A stretch of 57,068 nt of DNA from Burkholderiaceae bacterium (GTDB lineage Bacteria; Pseudomonadota; Gammaproteobacteria; Burkholderiales; Burkholderiaceae_C). The notes under the pieces were generated by a model. That model searched no databases. It saw nothing but the letters and a program-made list of their open reading frames with translations, and was not told the origin of the DNA. This document shows positions 25,417 to 35,291 of this stretch, piece by piece; the stretch's first letter is position 1, and the number at the start of each line of letters is the position of its first letter. The translations under genes and the position numbers were made by a program. The stretch is from contig JAUYTN010000040.1 of the NCBI GenBank assembly GCA_030695205.1, positions 82,426-139,493 of the forward strand. The letters are read 5' to 3'.

Positions 25417-26402
25417 CAGGTCTTGTCCTTCTGCTGCTCGGCGTTGCGTTGCTTCAGGGTTTCGCGCAGGGCATCCACACCCACTTTCCAGGTCAGGTTG
25501 GGCTGGCGGCCTTGCGCTTGCTGGGTGGTGTCACAGGCTTGCAGGCACTGCCCGCATTGCACACACGAGAACATGCGGCGCTTGATGTTGCGCGGCTTCA
25601 GGCGCATGGGGCACTGGCTGTCACAGGCATTGCCGATGCCGTTTTGCTGGGGGAGTTCGCTCTGGCAGGTTTTGCAGTCGCGCGCTTGGCCACGGTCAAA
25701 GGCCACCACCAGCGCACGGGGATTGGCCATCCACGCCAGGCTCTGGAACAGACCCACCGCGCAGCCGAAGCGGCAAAACAGGTGGCGCGCCAACGCAAAC
25801 TCAATGAAGAACACCGCCGTGCCCACCACCAGAAAGCGCGTCTGGTTGGGGGTGAGCGTACCGGTCAGCAGCCCACCCCAGATGGTGGCAGGTGGCAACA
25901 AATAGGTCAGCAGCGTGATGGCCCAGGTGAACGCAGCCACCAGACAGCTGATGGCGAACAACGGCCACCAGCCCCGGTTGGGCTGAACCCCTGCACGTGC
26001 CACGGGCACGGCATCCCACACACTGAGCTTGCCGCATGCGCGGTGCAGCAGGGTGTTCAGGCTCTCGACCATGGAGAAGTGCGGGCACAGCCACCCGCAA
26101 TACACCCGTCCATAGCGGTAGGCCACCCACAGAAACCCACCTACCAGCACAACGAGCGGCAACAACGCCCGCCACACGAGGTTCAAACCAGCCTGGGTGG
26201 CATCGATCTGACCGGCACGCAAGGCGTCAATGCCCAGCGTCCAGCGCATACCCAGGAACCACAGCTGCGTTTCGTTCAGGTCAAAGCGCAGCAAGTTGAG
26301 TGCAGGGGCCAGCAAAAACAACACAAAGAAACCGACCTGCATGCAGCGGCGCAACCGTTGAATGGCGGGCATGGACAGCGCAGACAACAGTGCCATGTTC
26401 AC
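25416..26402 (-). CDS. Membrane-bound 4Fe-4S protein (NapH/CcoG/NosR-C-terminal type) inside the nor operon
   Basis: 328 aa with about five membrane helices. Cysteine motifs in order: CGWLCP, CRFGC, CKTC with CDSQCP, and CVQCGQCLQAC, enough for two [4Fe-4S] clusters. The arrangement matches NapH, CcoG and the C-terminal half of NosR. It sits between norQ and norD. Position suggests electron delivery or redox assistance in NO reductase assembly, perhaps reduction of copper or iron. Function is not established. Start at 26402, with a nearby ATG at 26396. Confidence 0.85.
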   Translation of the reverse strand: MNMALLSALSMPAIQRLRRCMQVGFFVLFLLAPALNLLRFDLNETQLWFLGMRWTLGIDALRAGQIDATQAGLNLVWRALLPLVVLVGGFLWVAYRYGRVYCGWLCPHFSMVESLNTLLHRACGKLSVWDAVPVARAGVQPNRGWWPLFAISCLVAAFTWAITLLTYLLPPATIWGGLLTGTLTPNQTRFLVVGTAVFFIEFALARHLFCRFGCAVGLFQSLAWMANPRALVVAFDRGQARDCKTCQSELPQQNGIGNACDSQCPMRLKPRNIKRRMFSCVQCGQCLQACDTTQQAQGRQPNLTWKVGVDALRETLKQRNAEQQKDKT

Positions 26403-26456
26403 CGAGCAGACTGGTCAGGGGAAAGGTGAAGAGGCACTGATGCAACCGGCCTGGCG

Positions 26457-27260
26457 TCAGACGCCATCACCCATCACGGCCCGCACCACTTCATGCAGAC
26501 CGCTGGCGGTATCAGGGTCGTCTGTCAGGGCATTGACTACCGCCGTGCGGCATGCCAACAACATGGGCATGCCTGACGCATTCAATCGGGCCGCTGCCAC
26601 CAGCAAACGGGTGCTGGCGGTTTCTTCCAGATCGTGGTCGGTCAGCGAGCGCAGCGCTTGCGCCAGGCGCACCAGACTGGCAGCCACGGGGTCCGCGACG
26701 CCACCCTCTGCCGCCACGATTCGGCACTCCACATCTGGAGTCGGATAACCCATATCCAGCGCCACGAAGCGCTGTCGGGTGCTGGGCTTCAAGCCCTTCA
26801 ACACGTTTTGATAGCCCGGGTTGTAGGACATGACCAGCATGAAGCCTGGCGCTGCCTGTAGCTGCTCACCTGTGCGCTCGATGGGCAGGGCCCGGCGGTC
26901 GTCGGCCAGCGGGTGCAGCACCACGGTGGTGTCTTTGCGAGCCTCTACCACCTCGTCGAGGTAGCAGATAGCGCCGGTGCGCACGGCCCTGGCCAGGGGC
27001 CCGTCGGACCAGATGGTTTCGCCGTTCCCGATGAGAAAGCGCCCCACCAGGTCGGCCGCACTCAGGTCGTCATGGCATGACACCGTGACCAGTGGTCGGC
27101 CCAGCCGCGACGCCATGTGTTCCACGAAACGGGTTTTTCCACACCCCGTGGGGCCTTTGATGAGCAGCGGCAGTTGGCAACGCCAGGCGTGCTCGAACAC
27201 TGTGCACTCTTGCGCCTGTTCGGCGTAAAAGGGTGCGGTAGTTGACGCGATCTCTGGCAC
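26457..27260 (-). CDS. norQ: NorQ/CbbQ-type AAA+ ATPase
   Basis: 267 aa from GTG 27260. MoxR-class AAA+ ATPase: Walker A GPTGCGKTRFVEHMA, Walker B ICYLDEVVEA, and the CbbQ/NorQ-specific SYNPGYQ. Works with NorD to mature NorB. The frame stays open to another GTG at 27329, overlapping norB by 53 bases, and a third GTG lies at 27284; 27260 gives the usual family length and no overlap. None of the three has a clear ribosome site. Confidence 0.92.
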   Translation of the reverse strand: MPEIASTTAPFYAEQAQECTVFEHAWRCQLPLLIKGPTGCGKTRFVEHMASRLGRPLVTVSCHDDLSAADLVGRFLIGNGETIWSDGPLARAVRTGAICYLDEVVEARKDTTVVLHPLADDRRALPIERTGEQLQAAPGFMLVMSYNPGYQNVLKGLKPSTRQRFVALDMGYPTPDVECRIVAAEGGVADPVAASLVRLAQALRSLTDHDLEETASTRLLVAAARLNASGMPMLLACRTAVVNALTDDPDTASGLHEVVRAVMGDGV

Positions 27261-27276
27261 GGTGGCTGCTGTCAGC

Positions 27277-28734
<1,458 letters not shown>

Positions 28735-29172
28735 TCAGCCTTCGATGTTGGGCGGCCATTTTTCGGCATCGATCTGGCTTGTCCATTTCAAAAATTCAAC
28801 CAGATCGTCCAACTGTTGATCGGTGAAATTGAACTGCGGCATCTGGCGCCGCCCCTCGGCGTGCGTGGGTTGCGCTTTCATCCAGACCTTGATGAAGTCG
28901 GGCCCACGGCGTGGGTACACGTTGCCCAGTTCGGGGGCAAAGTAGGCGCCCTCGCCCAGCAGCGTGTGGCAGCCGATGCAATTGCGCGTTTCCCACAGTT
29001 TTTTACCTGCGATGACGGCCGGGGTGATGGCCTCTGCGTTCGAGCGCTGCGGTATTCGCCGCTCGCTGTCAAAAATAAGCGCAATAAACACGAGGATGAA
29101 AAACACACTCCCCCCGTAAAACATGTTGCGGGCCATTTGTTTGGTAAACCCGCTCGACTTGACTTGATTCAT
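28735..29172 (-). CDS. norC: Nitric oxide reductase small subunit NorC
   Basis: 145 aa. One membrane anchor (about residues 17-33, MFYGGSVFFILVFIALIF) and a periplasmic cytochrome c domain with CIGCH at about residue 65 and the axial Met in RQMPQF. It accepts electrons from soluble or tethered cytochromes and passes them to NorB. First gene of norCBQ-[Fe-S]-D. A Crp/Fnr-type site lies 62 bases upstream of its start. Confidence 0.96.
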   Translation of the reverse strand: MNQVKSSGFTKQMARNMFYGGSVFFILVFIALIFDSERRIPQRSNAEAITPAVIAGKKLWETRNCIGCHTLLGEGAYFAPELGNVYPRRGPDFIKVWMKAQPTHAEGRRQMPQFNFTDQQLDDLVEFLKWTSQIDAEKWPPNIEG

Positions 29173-29205
29173 ATCGCCTCTGCCCGTGGAAAAAATACAG
29201 GCAGC

Positions 29206-29247
29206 AGATTAGGCGGGACGGCCAAATGAATCCTTGAACCTGTTCAA
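29206..29247 (-). promoter_or_regulatory. Crp/Fnr-family (Dnr/Nnr/FNR-like) site and norC promoter
   Basis: TTGAACCTGTTCAA at 29234-29247 is a near-perfect palindrome with the TTGA-N6-TCAA core of FNR/Dnr sites, extended by CC and GG. Read toward norC, its centre is 41.5 bases upstream of a start predicted at 29199, and TAATCT (29206-29211) falls exactly at -12 to -7. That is the class II activation geometry. No equivalent -10 lies on the regulator side, so it appears to act on norC. Confidence 0.75.
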
Positions 29248-29347
29248 GGGCGCGAACGAAAGTCGCCGATTCCCCTGCTGCGCGGGTTCAACGTTTTCAT
29301 GCCCTCCTACAATGGGTCGATGTCAGGCCTCCTCCTCCCGCACCCAC

Positions 29348-30046
29348 ATGGACATCAGTGAATTCAATATTCCGCGCTTTCTGGCGACGCAGGCGCTGTT
29401 CAGCCACCTGTCACCCGATGAGTTGACGCGTGTGGCCGATGGTTGCGTGGTGCGCAGACTGTCGCGCGGAGATACGGTGTTCCGCTACGGCGAGCCGTGC
29501 AACGAGTTTCATCTGGTGGTTCTGGGCCAGGTCAAACTGTTTGCCCTGTCGCCCATGGGGCAGGAGAAGGTCATTGAACTTGTCAGCCCGGGCCACAGCT
29601 TTGCAGAGGCACTGATGTTCACCGGGAAGCCCTACATCCTGAATGCGCAGGCGCTGACCAGCACGCTGCTGTTGAGCGTGGGCAAACAGGTCATCCTGAA
29701 CGAGATACACATAGACCCGCGTTTTTGCATGCGCATGCTGGCAGGCATTTCACGTCGGCTACACGGCCTGGTGCGCGACATCGAGTCTGGCGCCTTGCAC
29801 ACCGGTATGCAGCGTGTGATTGGCTACCTGTTGAGGGATGTGCCAGTGGAAGGGGCATTGGGCAACGCTCCCCACAGTGTGTCTCTGCCTGTCAGCAAGG
29901 CAACCATTGCATCGCGTCTGTCACTGACACCCGAGTACTTTTCCAAGGTGTTGCACGAGCTGGAGGCCGCTGGGCTGATTGAGATAGACAAGCGCGACAT
30001 CCTGATCACCGACCCCGCCGCGCTGGGCCAACACGGCATGGCATGA
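29348..30046 (+). CDS. Crp/Fnr family transcriptional regulator (Dnr-like)
   Basis: 232 aa from ATG 29348. N-terminal cyclic-nucleotide-binding fold (VFRYGEPCNEFHLVVLGQVKLF) and C-terminal winged helix with recognition helix LTPEYFSKVL. The E..S(K) pattern resembles the FNR residues that read TTGA. The clustered N-terminal cysteines of [4Fe-4S] FNR are absent, so it is more like Dnr/Nnr NO-responsive regulators, though heme binding cannot be read. Divergent from norC, with a matching site between them; its stop overlaps the norE start as ATGA. Confidence 0.88.
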   Translation: MDISEFNIPRFLATQALFSHLSPDELTRVADGCVVRRLSRGDTVFRYGEPCNEFHLVVLGQVKLFALSPMGQEKVIELVSPGHSFAEALMFTGKPYILNAQALTSTLLLSVGKQVILNEIHIDPRFCMRMLAGISRRLHGLVRDIESGALHTGMQRVIGYLLRDVPVEGALGNAPHSVSLPVSKATIASRLSLTPEYFSKVLHELEAAGLIEIDKRDILITDPAALGQHGMA

Positions 30047-30657
30047 CGGCGACACTGAGCCGTGCACGAGCGGGCGATGCGACAGCGGTGGAGGCGGCAC
30101 CTCCTCTGCGGCTGGCAGGCGACTTGGCCGTGTGGCTGATCATCCTGGCCGAGCTTCTGGCGTTCAGCATCCTGTTCCTGTTGTTTGCGGTCACGCGGCT
30201 GCGTCACCCCGAGGTATTTGCTGCATCGCAACCCACACTGGACGCATCGACCGGGCTGGTCAATACCTTGCTGCTCATCACGGGCAGCTGGTTCGTCGCC
30301 TGTGCTGTGCGCGCCGCCAGTCATCACCAGCGGCTCGCAACGTTGCGCCACCTGCTGACGGCACAGGCGTGTGGCGCGGTGTTTCTGGTGCTGAAGCTAT
30401 CGGAATATGCCGACAAAGCCGCCACAGGCATCGATCTGGAAACCAACGTGTTTTACATGTTCTATTTCTTCCTGACTGGTTTTCACTTTCTGCACGTACT
30501 GGCCGCCATGGTGTTCCTGGCGTTTCTGTCGATGTCGGTTTGGCGCTGCCAGCAGGTTGCCGACCAGCACCACGCACTGGAATCGGGTGCGGCTTTTTGG
30601 CACATGGTGGATTTGCTGTGGATCGTGATGTTCCCACTGGTGTACCTCATCCGATGA
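30043..30657 (+). CDS. norE: NorE-like protein (cytochrome c oxidase subunit III family)
   Basis: 204 aa with five membrane helices. The N-terminus LRLAGDLAVWLIILAELLAFSILFL and the later FYMFYFFLTGFHFLHV match subunit III of heme-copper oxidases, and short members with norF are NorE. It is thought to help stability or full activity of NorCB. Translationally coupled to the regulator (30043-30046) and to norF (30654-30657), both ATGA overlaps. Confidence 0.9.
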   Translation: MTATLSRARAGDATAVEAAPPLRLAGDLAVWLIILAELLAFSILFLLFAVTRLRHPEVFAASQPTLDASTGLVNTLLLITGSWFVACAVRAASHHQRLATLRHLLTAQACGAVFLVLKLSEYADKAATGIDLETNVFYMFYFFLTGFHFLHVLAAMVFLAFLSMSVWRCQQVADQHHALESGAAFWHMVDLLWIVMFPLVYLIR

Positions 30658-30938
30658 TCGCGTGTGTTCGGCTCTGGTTGAGCAGCTCCACCAACCGAAT
30701 CTGGCTGGCTTTGGTGGCCGCCTCGCTGGCCAGCTACACCCTGGGTGGCACAAGGGCAGACAGTGCCTGGTCCACATGGGCAGTTTGGCTGGTGTTCGGC
30801 CTGGCACTGACCAAGGGCGTGTGGGTACTGGAGGTATTCATGGGCCTGCGCACAGCGCCTGTGCTGTGGCGGCGCCTGCTGCTGGGCTGGCTGGTGGCCT
30901 TGTGCCTTGCGCTGGCTGGACTGAGTTCGATGGGGTAG
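30654..30938 (+). CDS. norF: NorF-like small membrane protein
   Basis: 94 aa from ATG 30654. Three hydrophobic segments (IWLALVAASLASYTLGG, WAVWLVFGLALTKGVWVLEVFMGL, LLLGWLVALCLALAGL). The central KGVWVLEVFMGLR resembles the COX4-like/NorF family. Third in the regulator-norE-norF operon. Assigned by size, topology and position. Confidence 0.8.
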   Translation: MIACVRLWLSSSTNRIWLALVAASLASYTLGGTRADSAWSTWAVWLVFGLALTKGVWVLEVFMGLRTAPVLWRRLLLGWLVALCLALAGLSSMG

Positions 30939-31036
30939 AGCAAACGGTGCGTGCTCTGCAAGCGAGAATCCACCCACCGCCCGGTGGCCAGTTCAGAGCC
31001 GCCTCTGCCCACCCTCCCCTCACCCGGCTCACCCGC

Positions 31037-31294
31037 ATGCAAGAACGAACCGTTCGCACCATTGGTTGGATCGCCTCGTTCGCGGCCATCCTGATGTTTT
31101 TCTCGTACATCGACCAGATCCGCCTGAACCTCGATGGACACAAGGGCTCGGTGGTGCAAGCCGTGGCAACCGTCATCAACTGCACCCTCTGGACCACCTA
31201 TGGCCTTGGCCGACCCGCCAAGGACTGGCCCATCATCATGGCCAACATACCCGGCATTGTGCTGGGGCTGGTCGCCGCCGTGACGGCCTGGTAG
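31037..31294 (+). CDS. SemiSWEET-family small transporter
   Basis: 85 aa from ATG 31037. Three membrane helices with the family patterns IGWIASFAAILMFFSYIDQI, the N-terminal PQ-like loop, INCTLWTTYGL and PIIMANIPGIVLGL. Half-size SWEET proteins dimerise to carry sugars. It follows norF by 98 bases and is convergent with the patatin gene (14-base gap). There is no clear link with denitrification. Confidence 0.85.
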   Translation: MQERTVRTIGWIASFAAILMFFSYIDQIRLNLDGHKGSVVQAVATVINCTLWTTYGLGRPAKDWPIIMANIPGIVLGLVAAVTAW

Positions 31295-31308
31295 TCGGCG
31301 GCAAAGCC

Positions 31309-32421
31309 CTACAGCGCGTGCACCTGCGACAGATCGGGCCGCTCGCACCACTGCGCAAACTCATCGGCCAGGCGCTGGCTCTCGGCCACTGCGGTGTTCC
31401 ACACCGACATGCGGCCTGCCAGATCGGCCCCGTAGCGGGTGAAGTCGGTCCGGTCGGGCAGCTTGCCATTGGGCAAGGTCTTGACCCAGTCGGGGTTGGG
31501 GGCGAGCACCAGCATGCGCGCCAGTGCCGCTGTGCTGCGGTGCCGCCAGGGAAGGCCTTTGTCCAGCCAACCAGGGACCACCGCCTTTTGAAAATGAGGG
31601 TACAGCACCAGCCCCATGGTCTTGCTCTGGGCCTGCCCGTGCCCATGTTCCTGCCATTCCCCTGGGGTGTAGTGCAGGTGCAGGTGGTAGTCGGTGATGC
31701 CGCCGTCCCAGTAGCAGCCGGATGGCGCCCCCGGGATGCCAGTGACCGGCTCCAGGGCGAAGGGAATGGAGCAACTGGCCTGCAGCGCAGGCATGAAATT
31801 GGCCTCGGTCAGGGCCAGGTGGCGGGTGCGAAAGTCGTGCGTGGCAAACGGCAACGCCGCCCCCGGGCTGGAAAACACCACCCGCTCCAACCACATGCCC
31901 AAGGACCGTCGGCGGGCGGCGTTGCTGACAAACGCGGCGGCATAGCCCAGGGGCGTGCGCCAGCGGCCGCCCTGGTGCAGCCACCTGCGCCCATGCGCAG
32001 TGACGATGTGCAGCCGGTAGCGGGGGTGCGACAGCACCACCGGTACGTGCCCACCATAAAACGCCTGCAAGTTGGCCCCAAAGGTGGCGCTGACGAGGGC
32101 AGCGCTCGGGCGCTTGCGCCCAGGCTCAGCGACGTAGTGCTGGGCAATGTAGTCCCGCTCCAGCCGCTCGAAGCCCGCCACCGGTGCCGCCAGGCAGGCA
32201 GTGGCCATGCGCCAGGCACCGATGGACGCACCCACCAGATCGACCGGCTGCTGGCTGCGCACCAGCCACTCGCCAAACACAAAACGGTCCAGCCTGCCCA
32301 GCACAAGACCCTTGGGGCCACCGGCGGCAGCCGGTATACAGGCCACATGCTCGGGCAGCAGCCCATGGGACCTGAGGTGCGCAAGCGCGGCTGGCCCCGC
32401 GTACAGCCGCAGCGCTTTCAT
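31309..32421 (-). CDS. Patatin-like phospholipase
   Basis: 370 aa from ATG 32421. Serine-aspartate hydrolase: oxyanion motif AGGPKG, nucleophile GASIG and the catalytic DGG in YWDGGITDY are all present. No signal peptide, so probably cytoplasmic or membrane-associated. The start overlaps the selD stop as ATGA; coupling with selD is clear from sequence but the functional reason is not. An upstream open frame to 32700 is the reverse frame of selD. Confidence 0.87.
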   Translation of the reverse strand: MKALRLYAGPAALAHLRSHGLLPEHVACIPAAAGGPKGLVLGRLDRFVFGEWLVRSQQPVDLVGASIGAWRMATACLAAPVAGFERLERDYIAQHYVAEPGRKRPSAALVSATFGANLQAFYGGHVPVVLSHPRYRLHIVTAHGRRWLHQGGRWRTPLGYAAAFVSNAARRRSLGMWLERVVFSSPGAALPFATHDFRTRHLALTEANFMPALQASCSIPFALEPVTGIPGAPSGCYWDGGITDYHLHLHYTPGEWQEHGHGQAQSKTMGLVLYPHFQKAVVPGWLDKGLPWRHRSTAALARMLVLAPNPDWVKTLPNGKLPDRTDFTRYGADLAGRMSVWNTAVAESQRLADEFAQWCERPDLSQVHAL

Positions 32422-33524
32422 GGCAGGTGCGAGTCGCACCGCAGCCTGGGCCCCTGTCCCTCGGGGCTGGCGTGCATGTGGCCCACCACAGCGGCCTGGG
32501 CAAAACCGACGCCGTGGAATGCCCGCAGCACGGCGTCGGCCACCTCGGGTGCGCAGCTCACCAGCAGGCCGCCGCTGGTTTGCGGATCGGCCAGCAGGGT
32601 GCGTTGCCAGTCGGTGGCGGTTTCGGGCCAGTCCACATCGGCACCGTAGGCAGCCCAGTTGCGGCCCGACGCGCCAGTGGCTACCCCCTCGCGCGCCCAC
32701 TGCACCGCACTCGGGATGAGCGGCAGCCGCGCCAGGTCCACCTGCGCGCTCAGCTGAGAGCCACGGCAGATCTCCAGCAAGTGTCCCGCCAGACCAAAGC
32801 CCGTCACATCGGTCATGGCGTGCACGCCGTCGATCTGCGCCAGCGCCATGCCGACGCGGTTGAGCTGGGTGGTGTGGCGCAGCATCTCGGCATAGCCTGC
32901 GGCGTCAAGCCGACCGCTTTTCAGCGCCGCCGACAACACCCCCACACCCAGCGGCTTGCCCAGCACCAGCACATCGCTCGCCTGGGCATCGGCATTGCGG
33001 CGCACCCGAAGCGGGTGCACCAGACCCAGGCCCACCAGGCCGTAGATGGGTTCGAGCACATCGATGCTGTGGCCACCAGCGATGGGAATACCCGCCTCGC
33101 GGCACACAGCCGCACCCCCTTCGAGCACGCGGCCAATCACCTCCGGCGGCAGCTTGGCAATGGGCATGCCGACGATCGCCAGCGCCAGGATGGGCGTCCC
33201 GCCCATGGCATAGATGTCGGACAGCGCGTTGGTGGCGGCAATGCGGCCAAAGTCGTAGGGATCGTCCACGATGGGGGTGAAGAAATCGGTGGTGGCCACC
33301 AGCGCCTGATGCTCGTTCAGGCGGTAAACGGCGGCATCGTCGGCGGTCTCGGTGCCCACCAGCAACTCGGGGGGCACCAGCCCCTGCGGCGCACGCGCCA
33401 GGATCTCTCGCAGCAAGCCCGGTGCAATCTTGCAGCCGCACCCGCCACCGTGGGCGAACTGGGTGAGCTTGATGGTTTCTGTGATCACAGGTGTGGCCTC
33501 GGTCATGGTCATGGTCATGGTCAC
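32418..33524 (-). CDS. selD: Selenide, water dikinase
   Basis: Up to 368 aa. Makes selenophosphate from selenide and ATP. The catalytic Cys/Lys motif is GGGCGCK at about residues 26-32, with cysteine codons rather than TGA. Further motifs: TADDAAVY, TTDFFTPIVDDPYDFGRIAATNALSD and AGGHSID. Four alternative starts are stacked in a hexamer repeat: GTG 33524 and ATG at 33518, 33512 and 33506. No selA, selB or mnmH lies in the window, so whether selenophosphate serves selenocysteine or selenouridine tRNA is not shown. Confidence 0.95.
   Translation of the reverse strand: MTMTMTMTEATPVITETIKLTQFAHGGGCGCKIAPGLLREILARAPQGLVPPELLVGTETADDAAVYRLNEHQALVATTDFFTPIVDDPYDFGRIAATNALSDIYAMGGTPILALAIVGMPIAKLPPEVIGRVLEGGAAVCREAGIPIAGGHSIDVLEPIYGLVGLGLVHPLRVRRNADAQASDVLVLGKPLGVGVLSAALKSGRLDAAGYAEMLRHTTQLNRVGMALAQIDGVHAMTDVTGFGLAGHLLEICRGSQLSAQVDLARLPLIPSAVQWAREGVATGASGRNWAAYGADVDWPETATDWQRTLLADPQTSGGLLVSCAPEVADAVLRAFHGVGFAQAAVVGHMHASPEGQGPRLRCDSHLP
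33501..33524 (-). repeat. selD: Hexamer repeat supplying four tandem start codons of selD
   Basis: On the minus strand GTGACC is followed by three ATGACC units, encoding repeated Met-Thr. Copy-number change by slippage would keep the frame. It may tune translation initiation. Confidence 0.7.
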
Positions 33525-33530
33525 GCAGTG

Positions 33531-34367
33531 TCAGAGGGCCGCACGGGCAAACTGCAAGGCTGGGATGTGGTCGCCCGAAATGGCGTCGGGGTCCACGCCC
33601 AGGGCCACACCCACCGCGTCGGGGTAAGAGGCGATGCGGTCGCTGATGTGGATGTCCGAAAACTCCACCCTCGCACGCCACGCGGCGAGGTGCACCACGG
33701 CGGCAATCGGCTCAATGACGCTGCCGTCAAACGGGGCCAGGTGGGTCTCCAGGCCAACAACCATCCGTTTGGGAAAGCGCCACTGGTCGGCCAGCTTGGC
33801 ACCCACTGCGGCGTAGTGGTAGCCCAGTTGAGCCTCTTCGACGCGGGCACGGCGCAGGTCAAAAGGCGACACCTTGGCATCCATCTCGGCCATGACGCCG
33901 GGCATGCCCACGTGCATGACCAGCTCGCCAATGCCGTGGATAAGTCCCACGGTGTACACCGCGCTGTCGTCCACGCCCAACGGAGCGGCCACGTAGCGGG
34001 CCAGGTTGGCCGTGGTGAGGCTGTAGCGCCAGAACTGCTCCAGGTCCATGCCGGGTGTGTTGCTGAAGCCGTCTTGAAGCAGCGCCGCCAGGGCCATGGC
34101 CCTGACCTTGACCAGCCCGAGCATGGCAATGGCATCACGCGGGTGCTTCACCGGGCGCAGCAGGCCAAAAAACGCCGAATTGGCCTGGCGCATGATTTTG
34201 GCGGTGAGCACCGGGTCGGTCTCAATCAGGTCGGCCAGGGAGTCCAGATCGGCATCCGGGTCGTCCAGCGTCTGGATCAGTCGGCTCGCCACCGAGGGAG
34301 CCGCGGGCAAGGCCTTGGGTTGGGCCAGCAGTTCGTCAAGGGTCATGTTGCGCGCGGGCTCCGCCAT
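33531..34367 (-). CDS. HDOD domain protein, copy B
   Basis: 278 aa. HDOD (metal-independent HD-related output domain): LPAAPSVASRLIQTL, LIETDPVLTAKIMRQANSAFFG, and VYTVGLIHGIGELVMHVGMP. HDOD proteins relay signals, often with c-di-GMP modules. It is a paralogue of the gene directly upstream (same length and motif order), overlapping it by one base (TGATG at 34367). Both precede selD in one transcript. Confidence 0.88.
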   Translation of the reverse strand: MAEPARNMTLDELLAQPKALPAAPSVASRLIQTLDDPDADLDSLADLIETDPVLTAKIMRQANSAFFGLLRPVKHPRDAIAMLGLVKVRAMALAALLQDGFSNTPGMDLEQFWRYSLTTANLARYVAAPLGVDDSAVYTVGLIHGIGELVMHVGMPGVMAEMDAKVSPFDLRRARVEEAQLGYHYAAVGAKLADQWRFPKRMVVGLETHLAPFDGSVIEPIAAVVHLAAWRARVEFSDIHISDRIASYPDAVGVALGVDPDAISGDHIPALQFARAAL

Positions 34368-35194
34368 CAGTCGATGAATGCAGCCAGGTCGCCCTGGCTG
34401 GTCCAGGCGGCGGGGTCTTTGGCCAGCACGCTGTCCAGGTCAAGTCCCATCACCAGGCCCACCATGTCAGGGTAGGTGGCGGCCATGCCGTTGGCATCCA
34501 GCTGCACCTCCTGTGCGCGGGCCCGCCAGACGGCCATGTGCAGAACGCCCGCCAGCATCTCGTAGTGTTCCCCCTCGAAAGGGGCATGCAGGTACTGCAG
34601 CGAGCGCACGATGGGGTCGGGAAAGTTCCATTTGGAGGCAAACGCCGCGCTCACGTCCGAGTAGGTGTAGCCCAGCGCACTGAACTCGGCCTGGGGCCGG
34701 TCCAAGGCCAGTGGGGGCACCGAAAAGTCTATGCGCCGCATCTCGTCGGGCATGCCCATGTGCATGACCAAATCCCCCAGGCTGTGCACCAGCCCGGCGG
34801 TAAAGGCCAGCCCCGCGTCCTGCTTGACCACAGGGGCCAACGAGCGGGCCATGGTGGCCACATTCAGGCTATATCGCCAGAACTGGGCCAGATCCACCCC
34901 CTCCACCTTGCGAAACGCGCTGCCCAGTGCTGCGCCCATCACCATGGTGCGCACATGGTTCAGGCCAAGCACCACCGCAGCCTCTTGCACGCTGGCCACC
35001 TGGCGCTGCAGGTTAAAAAAGCTGGAATTGGCCAGCCGCAGGGCCCGGGTGGTGAGCGCGGGGTCGGACGACAGCAGCGAGCCGATGCGGCGCAGGTCGG
35101 GGTCGTCCTGGTCCAGCTCGGTCATGAGGCTGGCCACTGCCTCGGGAATGCTGGGCAACGCCCGGGGATGGTCGATCAGGTCCTGAAATTGCAT
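34367..35194 (-). CDS. HDOD domain protein, copy A
   Basis: 275 aa. Motifs parallel copy B: LPSIPEAVASLMTEL, LLSSDPALTTRALRLANSSFFN, LAFTAGLVHSLGDLVMHMGMP. The histidine residues of a catalytic HD site are not preserved as a pair. First gene of the HDOD-HDOD-selD-patatin run. Tandem duplication with divergence suggests distinct partners. Signal and target unknown. Confidence 0.88.
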   Translation of the reverse strand: MQFQDLIDHPRALPSIPEAVASLMTELDQDDPDLRRIGSLLSSDPALTTRALRLANSSFFNLQRQVASVQEAAVVLGLNHVRTMVMGAALGSAFRKVEGVDLAQFWRYSLNVATMARSLAPVVKQDAGLAFTAGLVHSLGDLVMHMGMPDEMRRIDFSVPPLALDRPQAEFSALGYTYSDVSAAFASKWNFPDPIVRSLQYLHAPFEGEHYEMLAGVLHMAVWRARAQEVQLDANGMAATYPDMVGLVMGLDLDSVLAKDPAAWTSQGDLAAFID

Positions 35195-35291
35195 GTCAGG
35201 GGCTCAGTCAAGGGTGGGTGGAAACAACAGGCTTGCACGTTACCTGAAAAAAACCGGGCAATGGCACATTGGGCGGCTATCACCACCCCGA

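Noticed and set aside
29241..29290. The Crp/Fnr palindrome as activator site for the regulator gene itself
   Set aside because: At the matching -41.5 spacing the -10 position reads TTCCCC, unlike a promoter.
32418..33524. Selenocysteine in SelD
   Set aside because: The catalytic position is encoded by TGC, not TGA.
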